Shown: in pieces, positions 11,535 through 26,500 of the stretch
Layout: each line of letters starts with the position of its first letter
Position numbering within the stretch: position 1 is the first letter of the stretch
The notes under the pieces: generated by a model
The model's input: the letters and a program-made list of their open reading frames with translations, nothing else
Told to the model about the DNA's origin: nothing
The model's database searches: none
Source: Enchytraeus crypticus
Taxonomy: Eukaryota > Annelida > Clitellata > Enchytraeida > Enchytraeidae
Length of the DNA stretch: 64,000 nucleotides
Assembly: GCA_905160935.1 (NCBI GenBank)
Contig: CAJHZI010000307.1
Location: 1 to 64,000, forward strand
Direction of reading: 5' to 3'
Position numbers and translations under genes: made by a program

Positions 11535-14500
11535 CTCTTATCAGACGTCTACATGATAAAAATTAATAATCAGTATAGTAAAACCTACATGGACTATAGC
11601 CACTAAAGCACGAGGCGAATACCTATAAAACAATACTGGTAGATTGTTATAATATTTGGAAATACTCAAGTCACATTATTACATCATAATTTAAGCTATA
11701 CCAGGGCTTCTAAATAACCGTGTAAGTATTCTATAATAGGCCATCGCACAGCAAAATGGATTTTACATCGATATTTTAGTGATTTTAGATTCTGTTTCAC
11801 ATCCAATAATCAATAAGCAGAAAAGCGAAATCTAAGGCTTGGATTGTAACATTTTAGATTTTTTACTTGAATCAAGATATCTCTCCAGTGTTCTAGCAAG
11901 AGGCAGACCCAAGGTACATATTCACACTCAACGTCTGCATTCACACTCCAAAAATAGCACTCTTTAGATCAACAGATTAATTCCCTCACAAAGGTATGAC
12001 TTGTCCATACATTATGTAGCCTGTGGCTTGGAAAAATTGGCCTCTGAGGTGGTTTCCCGTTGTCCACCTGTGCTTATGCTAAGTTGCCTAATATGACACG
12101 TGCAGTTTACGATTGTTCTATTCTTCAGCGTCTTAGAAACAACACGAGAAGTCAAGATGTATACATGTAAGATAGAATATGATCCCATATGACAGACCTG
12201 CATGTTGCAGCAGTAGTGTAACAATATTGGCTCTATTCTGTTGTATAGCCTCGTGTAGAGCAGTAGTTCCATCAGCATTAGCAGCAGCCACGTCAACACC
12301 TCCTCTGCCGGGCTTACCTAAACAGTGCAACGTATTCTTTATTTCACCAAAATTAGCAGAGTAGTAGTTCGCTGAGCTTGTACAAGGTTAACACAAAGTC
12401 TATAAATAGAGTATCGTCATAGAATGTCTAGAGCCATGCAGAATATCATCAACATCATCATCATCATCTTCCCTTTAATCCCAGTTTAACTAGGGTCGGG
12501 ATACGATTGGATATTCTCCACTCCTCTTTGTCTCATACCATATCAAAATCTCTTCCAATCATTTTAGCACTTTTGAGGCAATTTCTGGAGCCTAGGCCCT
12601 CACCAACAGCATGCCCTTTCTGTGTCTCTGACGTTGGTTTGGATCTTAATACTATGCAGAATATCAATTAGAATAATTATGAGATCACAGTAAGTAGCTT
12701 CCAAATTCAATGGTTGACCATACCAAAGTGCAATATTAAAAACTAGGTAAATTATCACATAGATTTATAAATACTTTATTCACCATTAAATGGCAGATAC
12801 AAATATACAGACATTTATCGAAGCAAAATCATTAATATTATTCACAAGCACTTGGGACACAATCAATAGGCATACCAACACTTTATTTGCAGTTCAAGCA
12901 TATGTATAATGCTAAAGCCAGGTTTCACGTCAACTTCTTGATCAAAATGCATGTCAGTGAGTAGGAGAGCACTGAATTTGAGCCCTACACTTACTGATCT
13001 GTGTCAAACAACTTGCCAACAAGCCACTGACTCAGCCCATAATATTACAGAAATACGTCATTTTATAAACACAAGTATATTTCAGACAGTGTCACGTGTG
13101 AACAAATTAATACTAAATAAATTATTAATATATAAAGTATTTAGCTACAATAATGCATGATAGTGCATTAGCTCTGTGATGTCTGTCATTAATATGTATT
13201 TTATTGTATATTGTGTTTTACTGTACAAGTAATTGGTGTAAAGTATAGATATGACGTTAAACCCACATTTATAAAAATAAAAACCTTTTATAACAAGTAA
13301 TGGTAGAATGCAGAAAGTAACGAAACTATAATAATACTCATAATATTAAACAACAGTACCATAGTACTTTCGAGTGAGGAAACTGACGTTAACCTTAGCT
13401 TTACCAGCCTTTTTTTAATAATATGCTATACATAAAATTAATACATAATAATAAACACAATATATTTCTAAATGTCAGCTGAAACTAAATATTGCACAGA
13501 AAGATTACACACTTGGAGAGAAGTATGACATAATGCTTGGTTGGGGCTTGAACTGAAGTAGTTTTTCAATGCATTCAACAGATCCATGGTTGACAGCTTC
13601 ATGTAGAGGAGTCCAACCCAAATTGTCTGCTGCATTCACGTCAATGCCTATACACAAACACATTTGTCATAAAAATAAGAATTTAACATCCGTACTGTTC
13701 CTTCAGGACGACGCAGAAACATACAATATACGAACTACTAAAACAAAAAAATAAGCTTCTAACATCACATCAACAAATGTGAACCATTATTTACACACCA
13801 ACTACAGAAATATCTAAAAGATGATTGTAATTTCTTGATGACACAAAGATATAATTTATAAATGATGTTGCCAAGAAGTGAGAACTCATTAGTAGTGGTG
13901 CGAAGTAAAGCGAAACAATCGATTAGTGAAAAACTATCAACTTGTAGAGAATAAAATTTAAAAATGCATTTCAGCATACATGTATATTGGTACCATCACA
14001 TCAAAAATTTTGTACAAATAAGATTTAGGATTAACATTCCGGTAAAATACATACAATCATATGATGAAATCAAACTCTAGTTTACTATACACCTCCAAAT
14101 CTCATATAGGTAACGATATCCTGTCATTTCAGAAGAGATATTCTAGAAAAATATCGGTTAAACAGCTGCAAAATTAACCTCTTGCATGTCAGTGTAAAAA
14201 TTAAGTCACTCCATAAGTATATCAGTAAGTTCGTCTCACTACAATTAAAATGCAAGAAACCATGTGCAAAAGACCAAGGCCTAGTTTAGCCGCAGTTTCT
14301 TGCTCCATTAGCATATCAGTGATGGGGAAAGATGGTATTTGACTGGATTTGAACCCTGCACCTACTAATCCGCTGTTGAGCAACTTATCAATAAGCCACC
14401 AGCTCAACTCCATCTAACTTACTTTAAAAGCTATTGTACCCAAAACACAGCCTCTGGCTTGAGAAAATGCGCCTTCAGAGATTCTTTACTATAGCTTCAG

Positions 14501-17500
14501 TGTACTGAAGGGCGAGTGTATGCATTGGTTGACTCAATTAAACAAATGCAGTTATCGATTGGTCAATGTACAATATTTCAGATCCAAAAAGAGAAAATAT
14601 CTGACAATTCAGTACCAGGGCAGTACAACAGTCACACACGAGGAATGAACAGATCAGAGCCACTACCTGGAGTTTTTAGCAGTTCTTTCAACCGTTCTAT
14701 CTTGTTGACACGGCATACAACATGCAGGCAAGTCTCACCTGATTAATGTTAACACAAATATTATATTAAAAAAGAAGCCTCGATTGCTTCGACTCAGACA
14801 CCGAGAAACCGTTAGCTTGAACAGTTTTCCAGTGTTTTCATGTTAGATATTTGATATTGAGTTTTGTATATTTTATTCGAACATTAAATAGAATATATCC
14901 TTTATAAGAGGACGATCTTAACTAAATCGTTATCTTTTTCTTTCATTAATAATGATACCTTATTTATTAGTGTGGAAAAAGGTTACACAACCCTGACAGA
15001 ATCATCGTAAATACAAAGAAAGATGCACAAATATAAACATTAATAATTGAGAAAATTCTTGGTGATAAACTCTGAAGAAAAAATAGACAGAATGGATTCA
15101 CTCTGTCATTAATTCATAATTAATACAAATTAAATCTAACAGATTCAAGTTAATATAAATTACATTTAAAAAATAAATAATAAATCTAGTCATTGTATCA
15201 ATCAGAAGAAGCAATCAATAACTTAACTATAATAGCATCTCTTAAACTTTAAAATAATAGTCAATAAAAAACTTTTCTTTGACTTTTATTTATAAATCAA
15301 ACTCAAATCCCAATGTCGAACTGGGTTCACCAGCTTAACTTTCATCACATGGTGAAAAGTACCTTCAAGAGCAGGTAATTTATCAAAAATGTTATCTTAA
15401 ATAAATACCTATCACAATACGCGCTACATCTATAAGCCACTCATGTAAATCAGTAGATTTCCAGAACAACTTAGCTTAAAACTTATCTAGTTTTAGTCAA
15501 GCTAATTGGCTAAAATTAGCAATTACACAAAAAACAGCAATAGCAAAAACAATTAGAGAGCACAATTATTAAAATATACTGTTAGACACAATAATCTTGC
15601 ATAATAAGTTACAAGTGAGCAGATTAAATGTAAAACAGATACAGCTAAAATATGTCTTAAATTATCAAATAAAAAATATTGTTGAAAGGTTAAATAAGTA
15701 TCCCTAAGCCACCAATTAGGTATAGAAACATTAAGTTATGAAAAAACTTGGAAAAAAAGGTTGCAAATAATTTCTACAAAAAATTACACTTATTAGATTT
15801 TTAAATTAAAATGCATACATTTACCCTTTTTGTCACGTTTATTGACATCCTTCTGTGGACTTTTTCCTTTGCAGGCACTAGGAATCCTACACAATTAACA
15901 GCAAACATATCAACAGAAATTCTACAATGACAAACCAAAAAATTATAATTTTCAAAGCAATTAACATAATTCCGAATTAAAATTAAATATAGGCATAAAT
16001 TATTACTTTAAAGCACTTGAAAAACGTTGCATAGTGGGGAGTAAGTTTAAAGTCCTACTTTAAAGGATACTTCCTTGGCCTAGTATTTTGATAGCTCAAT
16101 CTTGCCCTGGTTCTTACAAGTTATTATTAATCTTCATGAAAATTGACTAAATTATAGAATATTTGTTCACAATTTTATGAGGCTTAAAAATTCAATACTG
16201 AGGCTATCTCAAAAGCATCACCGTCAACTATACGCATCACAATAAGCGCTACATCCTGCTTAATCTATCAGTAAAATTGCTTTGTGTCTTATTAGATATT
16301 AAAATCACTTCTTAATACAGGACATTGCAAATATTTTTAGAAACTGTAGTTTCAATTTCGATGTTAATTGTACTATAAACATAACCATAACGCAAGGGAC
16401 AGTCACCACAGTAACTAAAACAAAATTAATAATTTTAATTTTAAGAAGCCTACATCTGCATTTGAAATGGTTTTTATTTATTTTTAGCACCAGATGGCAG
16501 CAGTAACGAAGAGCTAAAGTTTATTTCAAAATACATGGAACCATGGGTTAACCAACAATATGGCAAAAATCAAAATTACTGCAGTATGATAAAATACACT
16601 ACCTCTGGTTCAATGCTTTCTGAAATTTCTTCTCATTTTCGTTATTTGATTTAGTGAGAAGAAAGTTTGCTTTAATTCTGAAGAATGCCTTCACCTATAT
16701 AAAATAAAAAGTATCAATCAAGTTTCTCAAACAATACGAATACGAAGCAGTCGTAGGTCAATTTAATTCTGCAAAGTATTGTCAGCTAATACATTTTCAT
16801 TAAAAATAAAGTTAGTCTAAAATAAATACAGTAGCAAAAGTTGAGCAGATTACACTCCATATCAGTTTTGCACTTTCGTAACCTAATACTGCACTTCTGA
16901 ATAGCAGCAACTCTGCGGTAATCATACTATTTTACTGGCTGTGATGCATGCAATTTAACCATTTTTAGATACTCGGAGGAATATACCTTATAAAAAAGCT
17001 ACTTAAAATAAAAATATGAAAGTACCTTATTCATCTTCTAGATAGATAAAGAAAGATCATATTACTTTTATTATTAATCTTAATAACGTTCGTTGAAGCG
17101 AAATGTACGCAGTTTCAATCTACAGCAACCTGGCCTAACAACGTGCCCTAATTCTTACTTCACCCTCAACCTCTTTCATGAACTTCACTGCGTCAGCATT
17201 GATGTTGAACAGCAGGAAATACAATAACAATCATAGTCTGTGTTTGCTTTGCTATTAGTAAGACTATCTACTTCATTGCACTGCCAAGTGGCAGGTTCAA
17301 GGTACATATTCATACTCAAGGTCTGTTTTCTCGCTCCATAAGAGCACTCCTTAGATCAACAAGTTAATCTCTTCACAAAATCTAAGCCTTATCCATACCT
17401 TACTTAGCCTATAGCTTGGGAAAAGTAAGGCTTCAGAGGCGGTTTCCCGTTGCCTTCCTCAGTTAGATGGATCAATTATCATTTAATCCTGGGGAAAATA

Positions 17501-20500
17501 TTTCATGGTGAGATGGACTAAGACTTTAACAACTCTAAAAGCAAATCACGCACGATGACTTGAAGAGTAAGGGTCGTGCTGACATCTGACAGATCATCGG
17601 GCAGGTTAGCCAGACGATGAAGCACACAGTTGAGCACCGTCAATCTCATGCAGTCAGCTCTGATCGTCTCTAATATGTACAGTATTCCCTCGATGGAAGT
17701 TTCAGCGTCTATAAAAAATATAACGTTAGAAATATACTGGACAAATGTTTAGTTACAGCAAATCAATCTGGTTCCCTCTCTTGTGTTTAATTAAGTGGCA
17801 AGTTCCAGGTAAAAATCATACACAGCCTGTTTTGCATTAATTAACCAGAATACTACATAGACCGACAGTTAGAATCTATCACAAATACTGATTCTCTAAA
17901 TTAAAATTCTTAATGTATCTTTCAAGATGAGAGCAATACAGCAAATGGTTTCCAACAGCTTATTCATCTACCGCTTCTTCATCACATACGACAGAACAAA
18001 ATGCAAGTGATCAATTATAAAGTAGCCTGCACATGAAACGGGCTCTTTAACTAGCAATTTGAATCTTGTTTACATATAAAAGAAAACTTCCACAGAACAT
18101 GTCCAATGATGCAGTCGATAATATTATCAATTAACCACGTGATGTTTCAGATTCAAAACTCTGTGAGACAGCACATAAGAACAATCTCAGACACTCAAAG
18201 GTTAGCTATCATATTGAATTACGAGCACTGCACTATAGTGCTTTGAAAATATCTAAATTAACACATCCACAGATGAGACTGTTAGGAGCAAAACAGTGCG
18301 TCAAACCCTAGCACCCGAGAATTACATATCAAAAAGAAAGATGATCTAAATGCCGTCACAAGCGTTTAACACATAGAAGATTGCCTCACCGACTATCCTG
18401 TTAGCAACATCTCTACAGACTGTGACTGCACGTTCAGGCAGTCTGTTCACGTGACCACGAGAACCAATCAGCACACGACACGATGTCAAGCACCAGTCCA
18501 CCAGCACTCCAATCACTGCCTGTATCATTCTCATCAGCAAGCTCTGTTCAATACAACAACAATAGAGTATCTCAATAGCGCAGTGGTTAGAGACGTCAGC
18601 TAACGTCATTAAGTTTCAAATGACAGATCCTAAGGTATGTTAAACTCTCGTGGGTTCGATTCCTAGCCACGATTGAGTAAACCATTGATAATCATAGGAC
18701 AGATTACACGGGCTAAAATGGAATAAATTCCTAACGGTTTAAACATGTGGTATTAAAAAGTGATAGATATCAACATGTTGAAAATCTCACAATAATGCGT
18801 GCTTATTTTTATATTACTGTCGACAAAAAAAATTTATTTATTACCTAATTGTAAAACCATATTATTCAACAATCAAACAAGTTCTAATTAAAAGTCTAAT
18901 GCGTCTATCATCATCATTGTCATAGTCATCATAATCATCATCATCATCATCTTCAACATCATCTTCCAATACGTTTATCATCATCATCGTCATCATCATC
19001 AGTATCATCATCTTCCATCGAATCCCAGTTTAGCTAAGGTCAAGACACGAATAGACCATCTCCACTCCTCTCTGTCCAATACCATAATAGCAGTCAATTC
19101 CTTATTTTATATATCTTCTTTAATCTCTAACTGACCCTCAATCTCATCCCCCAAACACCATAATAAAAACCAAACTCTGAAGTCATGAGCTGAAATAATA
19201 ATAAATGAATTGAAACGGTCAAGAGAAACAAGTGTGGAGGACTACCTGATAGGGACAGTCGAAACGCTGAGAGGCATCGACGAGCAGACTAACGAGCTGA
19301 TTAAAGTTCTGACTGTGCACAGTCATTCCACCCCTCCAGATCCAGTCAACGCTAATACAGCGTGACCGCTTAGTGACGTCATCTCTATGAGAACTACGTA
19401 AAATACAACCAGACTGCTTAGTGACGTCATCTGTATGAGAACTACGTAAAATGCAGCGAGAATGCTTAGTGGCGTCATCTCTAAGATAACTATGTAAAAT
19501 ACAGCGAGACTGTTTAGTGAAGTCATCTCTATGAGAACTATGTAAAATACAGCGAGACTGCTTAGTGGCTCCATCTCTATGAGAACTATGTAAAATACAG
19601 CGAGACTGCTTAGTGACGTCATCTGTATGAGAACTATGTAAAATACAGCGAGACTGCTTAGTGACGTCATCTGTATGAGAACTATGTAAAATACAGCGAG
19701 ACTGCTTAGCGGCTCCATCTCTATGGGAACTACGTAAAATACAGCGAGACTGCTTAGTGACGTCATCTCTATGAGAACTATGTAAAATACAGCGAGACTG
19801 CTTAGCAGCGCAATCTCACACAGAACTATGTAAAATCAGAAGCGGGTAGTTAGCGGTCTATTAACTACATTCCAAATTTCTATACACTTGATTGACACTC
19901 TCACAAAATGGATCTAGAAATCAGTGGAACAAGTTGAAAAAAAAGTAAATGCAAATCAAAATTGTGAAAATTAATGTAAATGCTTATCTAGTAATGCAAA
20001 AGGAACTGAGAAGCTGGTTACTGTTTAACAGCTGTCGACGAGTGAACCTAGAAAGTGAAAGCAACACTTCGTAGAACACATAGTTATCAATAATGGTAAT
20101 GAGAAGTTGAAAACTGACTGCTTGATCTAGTAAAGTGACCTGACTTGTTTTACCTACGCCACAATTTAAAGTAAAAGATTCAGTAAATAGAAATTATAAA
20201 TGCCAACACTCTTGTCGAACCAATAGTTTGAGAGATAGCCAAAAGAAATAGCATACAATTCGATAATTAATTAATACAAATATTGGAAAATAAGAGAGAC
20301 AAAACGACAATGAGAGAGAAAGTGAGAGAAAGAAAGAGAGAGAAAGGGAGAGAGAAAGAAAGAGAGAAAGAAAAGAGAGAGTGAAAAAATTGAGCGACAG
20401 GAAAAGATACAATTCTAAGAGAGACAGAAAGAAGGTGATAATAATAATTACGATTGTTTATAAGCGGTGTAGTTGTTCTCGATGATCTCAATGATGTACT

Positions 20501-23500
20501 GAAGCAGCATCAAATCAGCTTTATACTGAGCATCTGTCTGCTCATCAGCCGCGCAGTGATTGGCTGATAACAACTTCCTGCATAGATAAAAATAATTATA
20601 TATAATTTACAATTCTCACAATGTTTAGCAAGATTGCAGTAAATTACGGCAACACTGTAAATATAATTTAACTAGTGATTCCTCCTATGAAATTTAAACC
20701 ACAAATATCAACAATACAAATTAATTACAGTAACAATGCAAAATATAGACTGACAAAATGTTTTCCTCTAAAAAAATAAAAATGCCAACTCAGAAGAATA
20801 CAACTTACAATTAATCAGAGTGAAAAAAGCAATATTGAAAGGAGAGCAAATATCTATAAACTATCGATGTAAGCCAGTAGGAAATAAAATATAACGTAGA
20901 AATATCAAAAGAAAACATAGCGAGAACAGAATCAGATGCATCTGCTATTGATGTGGGAAAAGCTAAGAAATTGATAAATGTTGAAAAGCTTAACACAAAT
21001 GATAAGTAGTATCACTTCAGGTGGAGACAGAGTATCAGAAAAATTAGAGAAATACACAAGGTCATTATCGTGTCTAGTACAAGAAATCAAATGAATGAGT
21101 GAAACAGTGTATGAATATAATTTAATACCAACAACACTCTGGCGATACCTGAAAAGCATATGCGCAAGTTCCCAAGAAGAGTCGCAGTTAGGCAGAGAGA
21201 GAATGTGTTGAGCGAGAGACTGCAGGTAGCTGTCTGCAGCAGCTGACGTAGGATGATGAATGGAAGCAAGCTGCTGCAGAACAGCACACAATCGCTCAAA
21301 TGACTGCTCGCAGGTTGCTTCCTTTCTCTGCACAACACAGAAAACTACACACTAAACAGTCACACAAGATCTGACACATCTACATGTATATGACTTTTAA
21401 GAATCTTAAACATTAATCTCAACTTTCCTTTCTTTCTCATCAAAACCCATTAAAAGTTTCTTGCCGATACTAGATAGCTTAGTCTAAGTTATCTTAGACC
21501 AGCATCACCGCACCCATTTCATTTCATATTAGCAACAAAAGGAGCTCAAGATCATTATATTACATAAAAATACTTTAAATGCCATTGTTTAACAGTTTAT
21601 GATTTAAAATCATTTAGTGATACATATCATTTAGAGAGCTAGCATATACCATTATATAGCCAATATGATAGAAGAGGTTCACATACAGTACTCACATGTC
21701 ATTTAAAATATACCAAAAATCTCCCGCTCTCTTTCAAGTGTTCTGCCGTGTGACAGATCCAAGGTACATATTCATACTTGGAGTCTTCTTCCAGGCTCCG
21801 TAAGGAGCAACCCATTGATCAACAAGTTAATCCCTTCACAGAATGCTATGTTTATCCATACCTTACAAGGCTTACAGCTGGGGAAAAATATGACTTCTGA
21901 GATTATTTTCCTTTGCCTTTCTCAATTTTTTCTTTGTAGCCTCTAAAGACACATGCAGTTAACAGTTGTCACGGACATAACACGGATACCTGCAATATAA
22001 CCCAGTAGTACAGTTTCACACCAAGCATGGCCTTGTAATCAATCAACCATTTGGGTGAGCAACATATGGTACATTAGACAATACTAAAATGCAATCTTTA
22101 GAGTGGAAACTCTGTTATACAAGCTTATATGAAACAAACAGTTATGTACAGAAAGAGTACAATAGTGATATTACAAAATCAATTTACTAGATATTAGAAT
22201 AACATAATCAGCAATGTTAATATTGGTTTTGCAGACGACATTAAATCTGGCATTCATCTTGAAATCACCACATAATGACAATTTCATCTCGAAAGCATAT
22301 TAGTGTCAGAAAAGCTTGGAATTTGACCAACTCTGCATATACTGATCTGCAGCCAGAAATATTTGGAGAGGGGATTTAGCGCACTCAGTTAAGCTGCGCA
22401 TCAATTGAACAAAGTAAAGCCACTTTGCGAGAGGTTAGTACTTTGTGGGTGACCACTTTGGAAGACTGAGTGTCGATATCTTAGGAAGTAAATAATCCCC
22501 AGGATGTGGGAGGTTATTCTTACATCCGCGCCGGCTGCTATTGGAGTACCGACAAAGGCAACCATTACTAATAGCCATGGCGAGGAATGGAAGAATTAAC
22601 GAAAACTACAACAAAACAGCAACCAAAAAAGAAAACTATGGTAGCACACTAGCATATACGGTACGTCATGTGTGTGTGTAACTATAAGGAATAAAAAAAT
22701 TTAAATTAAAAAATTTAACAGAATTGTACCATAGTTTCAACCTTCATAACCAAACAGATTTACAAACCATCATGCGCCTAACAAGATGTGTTAGTATATC
22801 AGATGTAGGAGGATGATTATAAGAGACGACAGAAGACAGCACGTGAATAGCGTTAGTGTTATTATTCTCTTTTAACCACAACTCAAGCAACTGATCGACC
22901 TCGTAGTTACATTGATCACTTGCCTGCTGCATCAATGATATAATCAAGAACTGCCAAACTTTAATTATAAAGTTAATAAACAAGAATGGCAATTATACAG
23001 TTGCAAAGTAAATATCAAGAACTAAACAGTTACGAATCAAGAAAATTAATTATATATAGTGATTAATCAAGAATAGTAGTCGTATAACGTTTAATAATAA
23101 TAATAAAGGTTTAACGTCCGCTTCCTCATCCAGGGATGATGTCAGGGACGTCGAGAACTCTAATCATATAGCGTTTAATCAAGAACTCTAATCATATAGT
23201 GTCTAATCATAAAGAGTAATCATATAACGTTTAATCAAGAACAACAATAAATTAACTGTAAATCAAGAACTGTGATTAGTGTTTAATAAAGAACTGCAAT
23301 CACATACATGTTGATTTTAATCAAGAACTGTAATCAAATAGCGTCTATTCAAGAAAATTCTGCAATTATATAGCATTCAATCTCGAATTTTAATGAAATA
23401 GCGTTTAATAAAGAATTGTCATCAATTCTTGATTAAACACTATAGTGTTTCATCAAGAGATAATAATAATAATAATAATAAAGGTTTAACGTCCGTTTCT

Positions 23501-26500
23501 TCATCCAGGGATGATGTCAGGGACGTCCCCAACAGCACACATCACTACAGATCAACAAATTCAACCAGACCAATCTGCAAAATAAATGTGCTGAGAAGTA
23601 AGGTCCTAAACGAAAGCCAGTCCGGTGATCAAAAAATGGTCAGGGTAGATTGATTATGTCTATGGTGGGAAAAGGTAAGTCTTAAGCTTGCTAGAGAATG
23701 TTTAAAGAGAAAAACAAGAGCAAAGATTAGCAGGTAAAGAGTTCCAGATTAGACACTATATGTTTAATCAAGAATACAATTCATAGAGTGGTGCATTGCT
23801 AATGTTTAAGTTAACAGCATAGCGAAACCAGTCGAGTTCACAAGCATTTAGATCAAATGTCAACGATTGTGTTCTATTGATGAGTAAAAACTCCCATATC
23901 TAAACACTGAGCCGAAATAGAATATTCATACATCGCATTAGATAAAAAATACACAATCATAATATAACCCAGAGTTTAGTCTAGAATTTCTAGTAATACA
24001 TAGCATATTACATACCAATTATCACAACCAGCTACTAGCAAATAGACAGTAAAGCAGCTAGATAAAATTAAAACTCTCTGGGAATACTGACCAAGCGACC
24101 TTGTATTTATAGTAAAGCTACACTACCACTAAGTAACCTAGAATTTGTACTGTAAACTAATTTTTTTTCTATAAAACTGAAATTCTAACTTACACTATCA
24201 GAAGTCACTGCAAATAGATCACCCATTTCTTCAACAGCATTGGACTTAGAAATTTCAACCGAATGCAGTCTTCTTGACAAAGAGTAGGCCGATGACACCG
24301 TCGGGCCATTTTTATCAAGATTTTTGAGATTTGCATTATCTGCAACAAAATTAGAAGAATTAGTACCCGAATACATTCCATTATCAGTTTCAGCACTATA
24401 AGGTGGGTCTATCATTCCCCCGCCGCTTTGACTAGACGAACATGTCGGGTTGTTCTGAGTGGAAGATGAGGAGTCACATAATGATGCTCCTGCTCCAGTG
24501 CAGGATGAACACTTTTTACTCACACTGCATTCAGTATTAGCTGATTCATCAAAGACTATCTTCCTCAAATCTTCTAAACCTTCCAATATAGTTGTGCTAT
24601 TATTTGAAACTTGGCAGAAAAGCTTCAAACTGCCATTTCCATCAAAACCAACATTCCTATCCAAACTATCTTCTCCTTTCACAACAGATTCTATAATTTT
24701 CAGCAGCTCACCTGGAATCTGTTGTACCTTTAAACAGTTTTCAACCACATGATCAGTATTTGGATTATTTGAAAAAGAAATCAGAGTATGCGACACGTCA
24801 GACATGTCCCCAGACTCTATCACTGATTGTGGCCTAGATCTAGCCAGCTCTCCATCTTTTTCTACACGCACCGCTGAAGGCTGAGGTGCCATTAATTCCT
24901 GTTTAACTTCCGGCCACAGAGGTAGATCAGGAACTGCAAAGCAGGATTTAGTATCAGAACAGTGGCCCTTCAATTCAAAGGCAGAATTCTGATTTAGCAC
25001 AGACTTCGTAGCTCGTTTACGTTTCGGAGCACATTCTTCCGGTTCTAATTTACAATTGTCAACCTTAAAGTGTTCGTTACTATCAAGTTTCATTGATTGA
25101 TTGGTTGAGTTTTTCTGTGAACAGCTTTGCTCAGAAGTAGTAGGATGGTGCCTCGATGTCACTGGCTGAAAACAACCTATTGACGCACTGTTTGAATTCT
25201 CTAGTGATTTTCTCTTGCGGGGCATCATCCTGTCTGTTAAAGAACTAACGACACTTTTTGTAGAGCGACACTCAGACATTCGTTCAGAGCCGTTGTTAGT
25301 GCAAGTCTTCTTCGGCTTAATTCTCAGAGTTTCGCTCTCAATAGATGCATTAATATTCTCACAATTTCCACTATTTTTCACCGATTTTTCACTATTAGCA
25401 TTCAGAATCTTGTGAAAATCTGCGTTGTTTTTCGATTTCACTGATGAATTGCGATCAAAACATTTGACAGACGAGTCAAGGGTCGATGCTTCTTTGTTAG
25501 TTGTAGAGGAATTAAGATCTCTGAGTAGAGATCGGCAGAAGCTTCCATCCGCAGGCTTCCTCAGTTGCCTACTATCAAACATTACTGCTTCCGATTCGTT
25601 GGACATATCTTCCAAACGCCGTAACTTAACTATCGGCGTTAAGCGTCCAGTGTTTGATGGCTTCTTAAACGTACGATTATGGACTTTACTTGATTGATTT
25701 ACACTGTAACTTTGTGTTGTGCTATCTCTTTGAACAGTGTGGTTCTCTGATTCATTAGGTTTACTAACAGTGTTACCATGTGCTGCATTAGGTTTATTAA
25801 AAGTGTTAACTTGTGTTGCATTAGGTTTATTAACTGTACTATTTTGTGTAGTAGTATCGTTATTAATGCTATTATTCCTAGCTATATTTGCTTGGTTAAC
25901 GGCAACAATACTCAGAACTTTATCTCTATTTTTAAGGACGTCACCTTGAGATGTATTATAGCTTTCAGCATCACAGCTAGCATCGATTAAGCTTCTACTG
26001 ACACCATTCTGATTCAATCTAACAGTTTGTTTCAGTCGTCTTGACTCAGTATCTTTAACTGATGAAAAATATTTATCTGCTGAAAATATTTGAAGCTCAT
26101 TTGATGGTTTCTTTATTTGTAGATTTTCCTTTGTTTCTGTATGGCATTTTCCACTATTTGATTTGGATTCCTAAAATATAGCAAACACAAAAAATCAGTA
26201 AATCAATAATATCAGCAACGAACCACACAGTGTTACATGTCAAAGATCATTTCATTGGCATCATAATGACTTAAGTCGGCAAAACAAAAACTTTTCTCTA
26301 GAGTTTTCATTTTCCAACCAAAATGTCCAAATTTCTATGACAAATTAACATTATATAATCCCTGAACCAATTTAAAACTTTTCAAAAGAATGTCATATTA
26401 TATGGTCATCCTAGGGCTGGTTCCAGCCAAAGATGACGTTCCCCCATAAGACTCTACTCTTCGCACATTCCTCAAAGTTCTGATGATCCTTTTTCTTCCT

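Noticed and set aside
19323..19766. 147-residue hydrophobic open frame with 16-residue repeats
   Set aside because: It is the minus-strand reading of the 48-bp minisatellite; 48 is a multiple of 3, so any frame without a stop stays open. It has no splice link in frame with SLF1 exon 10.
20194..20491. Two overlapping Ser/Leu/Phe-rich open frames
   Set aside because: They read a GA-rich low-complexity tract; composition explains them.
24459..25949. Plus-strand open frames inside the 24-26 kb region
   Set aside because: They are antisense shadows of the large SLF1 exon 6.
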